Assembly (NCBI GenBank): GCA_013399305.1
Contig: VXAI01000162.1
Location: 668,798 to 732,797, forward strand
DNA from: Rostratula benghalensis
Taxonomy: Eukaryota; Chordata; Aves; Charadriiformes; Rostratulidae
Direction of reading: 5' to 3'
Length of the DNA: 64,000 nt
Under the pieces are notes generated by a model. The model did not search any database. It saw only the letters and a list, made by a program, of their open reading frames with translations, and had not been told where the DNA came from. Made by a program: the position numbers and the translations under genes. Numbering within the stretch: the stretch's first letter is position 1; each line of letters opens with the position of its first letter. Of the stretch, positions 13,550-24,660 are shown in pieces.

Positions 13550-15480
13550 TTTATTCTGTTCCTCTCTGCAGTTTCCTTTTATCATGTCTTTCCTCAGTTT
13601 TAGGCTGGATTCAACTTATATTACTTATATTTTTCATTACAAGTCATATTTAAATAATAATTTCTGATTATTTTTATTGTTGTACCCTCTATTCCTTCTA
13701 GAAAATTCACATACTTTTGGAATTCTGGTACCAAAATCAAATATAATACTCCAGCAGAAGTTGTCTTAAAGCCAGCTACAGCAGAAAGTTATTTTACTTA
13801 TTTTATATTTTTATACACCAATGGCATAGTGTTTTGCTTTCCCACATGGCATTGAAGTTTCATGTTAAACTTGATATCCACTAAAGTCCCAGATGTTTTC
13901 TTTCCTCTATGCAGTTATTCTAGAGCCTGGATTTATGCCATTGACTACTACTGCCTGAGTGTAAGACAAATACACAAAATGCAATGGTCATTTTGAATTT
14001 TAGTTCTGTCAATAAGAATGCTTACAGCTTGGTAACACCTTCAGTTTTCATAATTTCACATTGCTTAAAACTTCCATTTTATCATACTGCACATTAAAGA
14101 AAACGCTGATTAGGCCAACACTAGATCCCCAAGAATCTCAAATCAGTACATTATTTTTAAGGGTGAACCATTCACTTATAACTGAATATAGTTTTCCAAC
14201 TGGTTTGGCATATGATAGTAACTTAATTTAGGCCATTTTTAGTCAGCTTATGAGAACGTCATGTTATCAGAAGCTTCACTGAAGCTGTTTTTTGCCTACT
14301 AAACAAGTAAAATCTTGTTTTACTCTCTCTTTTACATCCCTCCCCCCAATACCTACACCCCCTCATCCCACTTACAGGAATTATTTTTGAAAAATTGTTT
14401 TAGCTATTAGTCATCATCCCTTTTGCTGAGGCTTGCAGTCTTTTTGTTTACTAATATATTCCAGTATTTTTCTAGAAATGGAAAGTAGTCTGAGTGATAC
14501 ATAGTTTTTCAGCTCTTTTTCGTTTCCTTTTTCTAAGGACAGATAGGTAATTTTTTTGACTTTTTTCCCATTCTTCATGAATCCCATTCATCATCCATGA
14601 GTTTTTTAAGTGTTTCTAAAATTGCTTCAGCAAATTCTCTGCACTCCCTGAATTTCATAGTGTCTGAGTGATTTAAAGTCAAGTAAATTATGTTTGTATT
14701 CTCTAATCCATTTCCTTTTTTCTGTCTTAAATGTTTTGTTGTGTGTGCTAATTGCATTATCTGCCTGATTGCATCTAACCTTTTTAGTGAAGACTGAAGC
14801 AGTAAATGCATTAAACATTTAGGGTTTTGTTAGTGCCATGACTTCATAGTTTTTTTTCCCCTGTTGAGTAGTGGACCGGCTTCTTAACCTTCCTATTGCA
14901 ACTAATGTACTTATTGATCTTTTTCTTTATCTTGCATGTTCCTTGCTAGTTGTTTCGTGTTTTGTGCCTTCACTTTTCTCAGTACTTTGTTCTTCATTTC
15001 TCACCTTAGTGATTTGAGTAGTACTCATTTTCTGTACTTACTCTTATTGTGTCTGAAGTAATGACTGTGATTTTACAAAGTTGGGCTTCACAGTCTCCGT
15101 CTTTCTTCTGTGCTAGATGATTTGTAGTCACATTTTAAACAGAGTTTCTTTAAAGAAATTCTTCATGGATTTTATATTTTTTTGGCCCCCAAGGGATCTT
15201 ATTTGTAATTTCTGAGTTTCCCGAAGTCGCTTTCTAAACGTCTTTTGTTCTTATTGTATTGTTCTTCTTCCTTCCCATCCTAAGAGTTAAAAATGCTGTG
15301 ATTCTGTGGACACTCACCTAAATCTCTTACTGTCTTTTTTCTTCTGACTTTTTTCTATGTCTCCTTGCTTTCTGATTTGTATAACCAATTATTATTAGTC
15401 CATCTGAACAAATTGTTGCATAGTCTGCATTTCACTGTACTCCTTTCCCCCCAAAAAAAATAATTAATTAGAGATCAGAA
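13550..15480 (-). mobile_element. Ancient L3/CR1-like LINE copy, antisense, highly diverged
   Basis: The + strand reads as the diverged reverse complement of an L3/CR1-type LINE. Recognisable landmarks in order are: a block around 13725-13790 resembling the segment just upstream of the 3' coding end; a reverse transcriptase segment at about 14115-14285 (TAGATCCCCAAGAATCTC, then CCATTCACTTATAACTGA, TTTTCCAACTGGTTTGGC, GCTTATGAGAACGTCATG); and a segment before the polymerase at about 14775-15000 (TAGTGAAGACTGAAGCAGTA, then TTGAGTAGTGGACCGGCTTC and CAACTAATGTACTTATTGAT). No usable frame remains. The order of landmarks matches one antisense copy rather than several unrelated pieces. The boundaries are approximate and the identification is from memory of the family. 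Confidence 0.7.
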
Positions 15481-18400
15481 TTATCTCTGGTTTCAGACAT
15501 TATTTCTTAGATGCTTCTAAGAATCATCATTATCTGTTCAGTCTTTCTGATTTGCCACTAGTGTAATAACCCCCCACTTTCATTTCCTCATTGTTACAGA
15601 AGACAACAGGTAACAGAATAAGCAGTAACAACAGAAAACATGATAGTGACATATGACAAATCATATACTTTTATCTATTTTTTAATATAAAACCAAAGAT
15701 GTAATATAGTGTTTCAGACAAATTTAATGGCTTCGTATAAGAGTAACTAGAATATTTATGTTCCTTACTGTATGAAACACACTGATCAAATAATAAATGT
15801 TCCTCACAACCTCCATCCTCATGCAAGTAAGTATATTATCCTATTACAAAGGAACAGAAATAGAGGGAATTACAGGACTTCGCCAGCTCTTCACAGTAAT
15901 CAACCTCTGGTCAGTTTGGGCTTCCTGGAACTTGATGCTTCCTGATTCCCAGTACTTTTCAGTGATCCAAACTACCCTGCATTATTGTGGGAAATATTAA
16001 CTATTTTACTTCCATTTTCATATCCTTAATTTTCAGTCCTAAGTAACATACCATAGATTTCAATCTATTATCTCAGAAGACACCTTCCCACTGTAACTTA
16101 ACTATATTGCAGAACTATGAAACCGAGTCTGTACAATGCCCTATCATAACAGCACATATGGTAAGAGTATCTACTAGTTTTGTATGGAATCTTAGTATTT
16201 CTGTTGCTGAAACACAAATGGAACACTTGGTAGAATTTCACTTGAAAATGAAGCTTCTTTTTGTTGTAGGTGTTTGGGGGGGGGTTGCTTTTTTGTTTTG
16301 TTTTGTTGTTACCAAATACTGTTAACTGCTGTAAACACAAATATGGATCTAATAGATCCAGTCTTAGATTGGGCAGCTTTTAATAGCAGAAGCAGTCTAG
16401 TCTTGGTGAAGTACACAGTTCAAAGTGCCATTGAATTGCTCACTGTGCTGTAACTATGACTGAAGAATAATCTGTTTACTGTATTGTTTATTACTGCACA
16501 GTAAGAAAATTGGAATTTTTAATTGGATTTTACAACATTCACATTCAGTGGAAGTAAAGCTTGTAAGTCTCTGAATAATTTTTAAAACATTGGATCAAGA
16601 AGCTAAGTCCAGAGAAGCAAGAAGCAATTAAACACCAAAAATGGTACTTAAACACCAACCTCCATAAGTTCAGGCATTTTTCCCATGTTCAATGTGATGT
16701 GTGACAGCCTCCTGAAGTGTGTATTCCATATCAACCTGGAAACTGGCAGACATTCATGATACAAGTATGAGAATAGGCTTAATGTGTACAGCCGATAACT
16801 GACTTTCATTTGATGCCAGGAAGAAGTCAAGTTGTATTGAACAGTAATGGTTTTGGGTGACTCATTCACAAACTTCTTCATAGTGAACACCAGAAGCTGG
16901 AGAAAAAAATCTCTACATTCATAACTGTAATCTGCAAACCTGCCATTTAGCTGGTACCTAATTCTATAGGTGCCTCAGTGTCTGAATTCCTGAAGGTGCT
17001 CAAGAAGTATACTTCCATAAATTTATGTTCCATAATGCTTCAATTCCTAACATTTTAAAAACTTTTAATTTAACTGTAGTGGCATAAAAAAATTAGAGGT
17101 CCCCATGCCAAAACCTCTTGGATTCTGCTTCTCACAGAGTGTGCAGTGATCCCTATGAAATACTGTAGTAGCCCTGGCTTTTCTTGGAGGTTTTTATGGA
17201 ACCAGTGGTTTTATTTTGTGTACTAATCTGTAACACTGAATGGAATATAGGAGATCCAAGTACACTTGCTTTCTACCCGAAGGATTTAGAAACATTTCCT
17301 TCACTGTTTCTATCTCACTCAGCGTGAAAATGCAGGCTGAAACTCAAGCAGCTTTGAAAACTTGTTAAATTCCATTCTCCAAAATAGATTTATTTCCTGC
17401 CTGCTAAATAAAAGAACAACGTTGTTCTCACTATTAATCCAAATAATTTATTTTCTTCAGATAAGCATACTTAACACATTATTTGAAAATGCAGTAGTTT
17501 TTCTTGTCAGTGTTTGATCCAGGATCTCTCTGGCTAGCCTCCCATGCTCGGTTTTTCATTCCTGGGAAGTAATAACCGAGTTCTGCTAACGCACAACATG
17601 AATGAATTTCCTGTGTGTTTCACAGTCAAGGATCAGACCACAGTACAGCACAAAAAAAAAAAAAAAAAAAGATCAAGGGCCCGGTAACATCAATAAACAA
17701 TGACTTCCTTATCACTATGAACAGTATGCGATTTCCAAGTTCTTTCTCCCCTCTGGCCTTTGAGATCAAAGATCAACAAATGATTATGTGATAAAGCAGT
17801 CGCAGATGATCCAACCCACTAGTGGCTTGCATCATTTTTCTCAGAGGAACTTAGAAACTGTTATGGGGTAATTTTTCTTCTGGTCTGAAAACCATTATCT
17901 ATGGACATTAGTGGAATCGGGCTATTTATTCTGTTCCATGCCATACAGGAGTCCACAGTGCAAGACGGATGCCACAACCTTGGATACGCTTACACATTAA
18001 CAATACATTACATTTGTGTCATATTTTCAATTGATACACATAACTAACTATCAAAATATCTTTGGGATATTAGCTTTTAAATAATAAATAATGTTCCTAC
18101 AGGAAGATAGAAATGGTGATCAGAAAAAGGAAATACTTTGAAGAATTAGGTGAGCTTTTTTCTCTGTCTTCCACTGAAGCTAAAATCCTCTGCTGAACAA
18201 AGCATTAGTAGAACTCAGAGTCATCTTTGGATTCTTGCTAACTTAGAAAGGATAAGATTGGTTTACAAAAAAGGTTTCTTTCACCTTCGGTATGCTAGGA
18301 TGCTGCTTAGACATCTGTCTGTATACCTGGCTCAGCTTAGTATACAAGCATTCTTGAAAAATTAAAGTGTTATTATTTAATAATCAGTGGCTCCCTGGAC

Positions 18401-21400
18401 CTTGTTAGGGACATTGCATTTATTTTCTAGGACAGGGAATTGCTGCATACCTGAATTTTATCCCAGCACGGATTCAGAGAATGAGCTGGTCATGTAGCCA
18501 GACCCCTGAAAGAAGTAATTCTGCAGTCTTCATGCATGTGGACATAAAGATACCCAGACTGCTTAATTGTAGGTGCATTTTTTAGAAGTAAAGATGTAGC
18601 CCAGAGAGTAATTTCAAAATGGACCATTATGGAAATAATTGCTTGATGGAAAAGGTAGCTTAAATAAAGTCAGCATAGTACAGACTAATTTTTCACTGCA
18701 GTATTTCTTTTCCAGTTATCTAGTTCCATGAGATAAATCAGAAAAAAAATCATATCAATATGGTAGAGTATTCTTTAGGCAAAATATATTGAAATAAAGC
18801 ATGCTTGGGAACTGAAAATAGCTATGGTTAAATTCTTAGATGGGTGATAACTGATCTCTATATCAAACAATACGCATTCATTAAAGTTCAAAATGAATAT
18901 ATAACTGGTAGATATATACTAAACAATTGCAAAACATTAAACCTGCTAGGATGCATTTAATAGTATACCACTGACTTAGTTGGATACATTTAATGGGATA
19001 TCACTAAGAGCTTCCTCTGCCCTCTCTTCAGTGCTCTCCAGCACTTCAGGGTTTGATTGAACAAACTGTCAGTGGTAGCATATCTCATCAATGCTAGACA
19101 AAATCAGCACAGCCAGCAGAAGCAGATTTTACCAGGTTGGGTTTTTTTTTTTTCCTTATGATTCCTGAGTTTTGGGGAATCTTTGCTGAAGGTAATTAAT
19201 TTGCATAATGGATTAGACCTTTTAGGCTTCATCAGGAGTTAGCATATAATCAGGTGGGAGCCAAATTTACATTTCAAAATTGTGGTAATCATTTGCATTG
19301 AAGGCCCTTGAAAAATTAATTTAACACCCAAAGGTTCCCAAACAGCAGAGAATCTTATTTTCATTTTTTAGTTTTTCCATACATTAATTAAAAAAAAAAT
19401 CTTTGTGGCAATTGAAGACCCATGAGGTAGGTAAACTAAATTCACCTAGAACTAAACCCTATTCAATCTGCAGACCCTATGAGTGGCATTAATCTTTTCT
19501 AATTTTAGGTACCTACTAAGTAGCTAAGAGAGAATTGCCTCATGTAGGCTCAGCATAGCTCATAAAGACAGAAAAGGAACTCCAGAGTGCCATTCAGCCC
19601 ATCCTAAGGTGGATGGCTGCCATAATCAGGATGAGTTGCCCATAAAGTTGTCTGTCTGAGTGAGAACTATGGCTTGACAGTTAAAGCATCCTTTTAATTA
19701 ATCAATAATCTTAGATTTGCCTCAGGCATAAAATATGAGACCTGTCTGAACCCACTGATTATCCAAATGGGTAGGGTAGGTGACATATTTGACTTTTAGG
19801 TGGCTAAAGCAAGGTGAAATTAATCCTGCTTTATACTTTGAAAACATGTCACTTTTGCGAGAATTGTCTAATGATTATGATACTACAAATTATCATTCTT
19901 AAAGACATAGAAAGGAAAAAATATTACCCACTATTTCCACCCCACCTCAGAACATGATTAAGGAAAAATACAATTGCATTGTTGTCTTACCTACCTACAT
20001 AAGCTAAACCATCTAGGAGAAATTAAAAACCAAGTTAATGATGCATAAAGTACTGCATCAACAGTTAAAAGAGAATAAAGCCAAAACTTGGCAATTTTAA
20101 AATCATGTTATTATTTATTGTAGGTTTAGAAAAGCTAAAACCAGTAAAGCCCAAAAAGCAGGGAACATTCTACTTGAAAGAGAAAATAAAAGGAAAAAAT
20201 ACATTTTTTTCTTTTGTATAGATTGTTTTTTGGCCTTTTTCCATTATTCCCTTGAGTCTTTTTTGGTATGTGCCATCTATAAAGACATATGGCTCTAATA
20301 TGAGTGTTCACAGACCTGTGTCTGCTCAGTGGAATGGTTTACGTTATGGTGCATTTTTTTCCACAAAAAATAGCTATGGGTGTCATCTTTTCTCATGTAG
20401 ATGAAAGTTTCCTAAGCCCCATTTTTCTAGTTGATCCATAATAGTTCTCACAGTGCTACTTTCTTCCATGATTCATAAGTGACCAACGATTATTGCTCAT
20501 GCCATACAGAAAGTCAGTTAATTTATGCAGCTGAACCCAGCCATGCAGAAAAATGTCAAGTGAAAGAGGAAAAAAAAACAAAACCAAAAACAAAACAAAA
20601 AAAAACCAACAACAACAAAATATCCTCATGATAAGAATAAGTAAAATAATCTAAGAAATAGTTGTTTAAAGAATGTTCTGATACTCAGCTTCAGATAAAT
20701 AATGTTCATGACAACTTCAGTAGTACATTTCAGGCTATTCATTGCACACATGATCTGTTCTTGAGCCTCCTACCACGTGAGTAGTCATGTATTACAGAAC
20801 AGCAGCATTAAGCTGTCTTAAGGTATATAAATTTGCATTACCTGCCAACTAGAGGAGAACAAGATTCCTTCTATACCATTTGCTCCAAGTCAAATGACAG
20901 CTTTCTGAGGACAATTTCCCACCCTCACAGAGAGAGTCCTTTGTCAGCGGTCACACTGGTTTGAGGAGTCTTCTTGAACCACTGATTACAATATGCAGGA
21001 GTCTTAAGAGAGAGCAATATGATCCTGTATTTGCCATAAATGCCACCCCACTAAGGGCCACAAATAAAGAGAGAGGATATTAGAACATTTCTGTAATATT
21101 GAATAGGCACAAATTTCCAATATGAACTAGTCACAGAAGAGAACAGCAGGGCACTTCTAAGAGTCTCTGGAGACTGAGAAATTCTCACCATTCACCTTCC
21201 TCTTGTTTCCATGGTACATTATTTGTTAATCTGGAAACATATCATTCCTGCATGCATGGAATGTGAGAAGGGAGTATTTTGTTTTCTAGACAGATGATTT
21301 TTATGGTCATGGAGAAAACTTTCACACCTTTTAAATATCCTGTATTCAGAGTAACAGTCTATTTCCAAGAGCTGCAATTATCACTCTACACTTAGGATTA

Positions 21401-22500
21401 AAGTAGGAGTATTTTACGTGGCTTTCTTATAAGAGAAGCATACCACTGGAACTGAAATGGAAGTTTTCTTTCTTGGGATGGTCACAGAAGATCAGTGTTC
21501 TTGTTGTTCCTTCCCCAATCCCATTCTCCGTGATCTGCAGTCTGCAGAAGAGTTGTGGTCATGTCCATTTTGTCACTGCCAGGCACATGGCTAGTTCAGG
21601 AACTGGTTTAATATGTGATCTTCTTGTGAAATTGGATTTGGCAGGGCTTTAAAAGGCATCTGTTAAAGTGAATGAAGAATAGGGCTACCACTTTCAATCA
21701 TCAGTTGATGGCACACAACTTTTATTGCTTTTCTTTCCTGTGCCTCTTTTTTTCTCTTTGGTCTCCATTAGTAGAGGGTGAGGGAGTCCTATCAGCAGTT
21801 CTGCAACCAAGTAAAAATGTTGGAAGTGAGAAGGAAAGTGCACAAGAGGGACAGATCATTACAGCATTGTTTTCTAGATTGCAGAAGGAAGGTTGCATTA
21901 TGGACATTAGCTATGTCAGCATTGCTAGCTCCACAGGTCTAGGGAGGCATTACTGGACTGCAGGCCAAATAATACAGCATGTCTCATGTCCACACCACTT
22001 AGGGCTAGGTCCTTCTAGAGCAGAATGACCAGATCATTTTCATATACCACTTGGCTGAGTGTGCACTCTTGATTTTACATTATCTTTTTTTTCTTTTTTT
22101 TAAATGTATTTTTAAAGTCTGCTGTAATAGGAAGGATGCATCACACCCACCAAAATGAGCCCAGGTTGCTGTGCCCAGGGATCTGAGAGAGAATAATATA
22201 GAGAATGGGAAGCTTTCTGGGCCAATATTGGAAAGAGTGTGGAGAATGCCAAATCTTACAGTTTCATCCATACTGTTTTTTGGAGTGGTCCCTGTAGCAG
22301 ACAAGTCTACGGAACCACATGGATTCTCTTGGAAAGAACCAGGAGGAGTGATCCAAAACAACCCTAGGAGTAAGCTAATAGTTATGGGTTCAGTAGTCAA
22401 ATTCTTCCCTAGGCTTTTTTACTTCAGGGGGCTTTTTATCCATTACTACTTTGGTCTAATTTTCTACAGTGGAAATTCAGATATAGCTGTTACAGGTCAG
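15481..22500 (+). other. GPC5: GPC5 intron 2, repeat-poor segment
   Basis: About 7 kb of mostly unique AT-rich sequence without recognisable exons. It holds a 16-bp perfect palindrome at 17413-17428, an 18-A run near 17651-17669, and an A/C-rich tract at 20569-20620. The frames at 21672-22028 and 22171-22503 show no family similarity and overlap opposite-strand frames, so I treat them as chance. Confidence 0.6.
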
Positions 22501-22501
22501 T

Positions 22502-22569
22502 AATACAGAACTTCTAAGTAATAATAATACAGAAGTTACAAGTAAGTATATAAATAATACAGAAGTTAT
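22502..22569. repeat. Short imperfect tandem repeat
   Basis: Three spaced starts of AATACAGAA(G/C)TT occur at 22502, 22525 and 22554, with similar AAGTAA-rich sequence between them. The unit is about 23-29 bp and imperfect. The last unit is followed by a partial inverted copy (AACTTCTATAATAAC). Confidence 0.6.
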
Positions 22570-22710
22570 TATATTAACTAACTTCTATAATAACCATTCT
22601 ATCCAGATGAAATAGCAAAACTAATGATGACTGGTGAAATAGACTGGGTTGTAGAGCTTGTCACCATCAGCTCCCTCTATAGAAATTAAGTGATAGAGGC
22701 ACGTTTTTTG

Positions 22711-22850
22711 GCATGATTCATCTTCCCATAAACATCTAAAATAGGTCAGATGAATCATTCCTTAAACATCCCCATAACTTTCTACTGTTCAAAAAAAGAG
22801 AATATGGTATTTAATTGAGGTGGTAGCTGAGATGAATCATCACTGTGTAT
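22711..22850. repeat. Hairpin-bearing dispersed element, copy 1
   Basis: GCATGATTCATCT at 22711-22723 is matched by AGATGAATCATTC at 22748-22760 (12 of 13 pairs), with a 24-nt loop. Further on, TAGCTGAGATGAATCATC near 22826 resembles sequence downstream of copy 2. The family is not recognised. It could be an old hairpin-type DNA element or a conserved element. Confidence 0.6.
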
Positions 22851-24159
22851 ATTTGTGTGATAGGTATGAAAAACTCATGTGATCTTTCGCTGCCTTCTTC
22901 CTCATGGATTTGGATATGGCGTTGGCATTGTTTAGTAAATAACACTGCTATCATCAGTGTTGGCATGCAGACGTTCAAGTTTATAAACTGAGGAGTATAA
23001 ATTGGAAGGTTCTGTAATGAGACTTATACTTTGTAATAGAGGGAAAATGTGTATTGATAGCTGACATCACAATATACATTACTCTAGGAGTATAATAATA
23101 TAAATCAGATTCTCATACAGTCATTAAAAAATGCAGAGAAGGGCCAAATGTTCTCACATTGTCCTACTAGTTTCCACTGGAAATAGTTAATTCTACTCAA
23201 GCCCAGCTACCCCTTTATTTGTTAACACATAAAAGACCTCTGTGCAACTATGGAGCAGTGTTGGTAACATGTAAAAGATCCTCAGAGTTGTTTTCCATAG
23301 TGTCTTCACTGGTTTCTTTTGTCAATATACACATTCTGTAGTGTACTAGTAGTTGTCAGCAAAAGACTGAGCAAGGCAATATTATTTAAAAAAAAACCCA
23401 AACCAAACCACAACAAAAGGCAGAAACTGGAGCATTTTAGACTACTTATATACTTCAGTTATTAGGAGTAAAGCTCTGAAGTACTTTGAAGCCAAATACA
23501 AGAAGGTACCAAGTTGGTAAGTAACAATGAAGCTGTATTTACTGGGGGCAAGTTGGGTCAAGCTAATCTAATTTTCCTGTATGGAAATGGAACCAAAATA
23601 TGGGTATGTGAGAAACAGTCATTAAGTCATTTGTCTTCCCCGAAGTCTTTTTATGCTATTAAACTTGCCATTCTCATAATTAAGTAGGGAATTATCTTGA
23701 TTAAATTACCACAAAACAGATGCAAAACTTCTTGGAAACCTGCATTTGATTAGATAGTAAGTGTTCAGTCAGAATAGAAAGTAATTTCAGTTGTGGTTCC
23801 TGTGCAAGTACAGCCACTTATTTCACAACTGTGTTGGATGGTGAAATAATCAGTGAGGTCTCAGCAAGTGAAGGACAGCAATAACAACTCATGCACAATC
23901 TGGAAAATGAGCCAGAAATCAAAATAGTGATTCGGCATTTAGGTAGGAATAAGCTGAGTTGAAGATTGAAGAAGGACTGGCTCAGCAGTTGCTCTGTTGA
24001 AATGATGTAGAGGTAAACATGAGTTAGAGAAGCAATGCTATTCCAAAATAGGTTAACAAAACATTTTTGAAGTACCTAGTCAGGCAGAACTATATATGAA
24101 TTTGGAACTCCTAAACATATAGGCTGTCCACTTAAGCACATAATTTGGGCAATTGAGAA
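22851..24159 (+). other. GPC5: GPC5 intron 2, unique segment
   Basis: AT-rich sequence without exon signals. A short A/C-rich tract (AAACCCAAACCAAACC-like) lies at 23388-23418. Nothing else is recognised. Confidence 0.55.
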
Positions 24160-24456
24160 GAGAAAAGAAAAGAAAAGAAAAGAANNNNNNNNNNNNNNNN
24201 NNNNNNNNNNNNNNNNNNNNNNNNNNNNNNNNNNNNNNNNNNNNNNNNNNNNNNNNNNNNNNNNNNNNNNNNNNNNNNNNNNNNNNNNNNNNNNNNNNNN
24301 NNNNNNNNNNNNNNNNNNNNNNNNNNNNNNNNNNNNNNNNNNNNNNNNNNNNNNNNNNNNNNNNNNNAAAAGAAAAGAAAAGAAAAGAAAAGAAAAGAAA
24401 AGAAAAGAAAAGAAAAGAAAAGAAAAGAAAAGAAAAGAAAAGAAAAGAAAAGAAAA
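24160..24456. repeat. (AAAAG)n microsatellite with an assembly gap
   Basis: Perfect AAAAG units occupy 24160-24184 and 24368-24456, on both sides of 183 N (24185-24367). The true array length is unknown because the assembly stopped inside it. It lies in intron 2. Long open frames across it are artefacts of the N run. Confidence 0.97.
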
Positions 24457-24546
24457 AATTTATAACAGTGCTCAGGAGGAAGATTAATCACCTAGCTTCT
24501 CTGAACTAGTCACCCTTTTTGTCTGTAAAAAGCAAGGAGAAAAGCA

Positions 24547-24660
24547 GCATGATTCATCTCATTTCCATGTGGACACCTAAACTAGACCAGATGAATCATG
24601 CCACCATCCTCTTGCTACTGATTAGCTGAGATGTAGACTCATCTACTTTGGAGATGCATT
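24547..24660. repeat. Hairpin-bearing dispersed element, copy 2
   Basis: Perfect 13-bp inverted arms GCATGATTCATCT (24547-24559) and AGATGAATCATGC (24589-24601) enclose a 29-nt loop. The loop (TCCATGTGGACACCTAAAC within it) aligns with that of copy 1, and so does the downstream TTAGCTGAGATG motif. This is the best preserved of three copies. Confidence 0.65.

Noticed and set aside
17413..17428. Canonical glucocorticoid or androgen response element
   Set aside because: The half-sites fit, but the spacer is four bases while the canonical element has three.
24132..24509. Long frames across the AAAAG array on both strands
   Set aside because: They consist of the repeat and unknown residues from the N gap.
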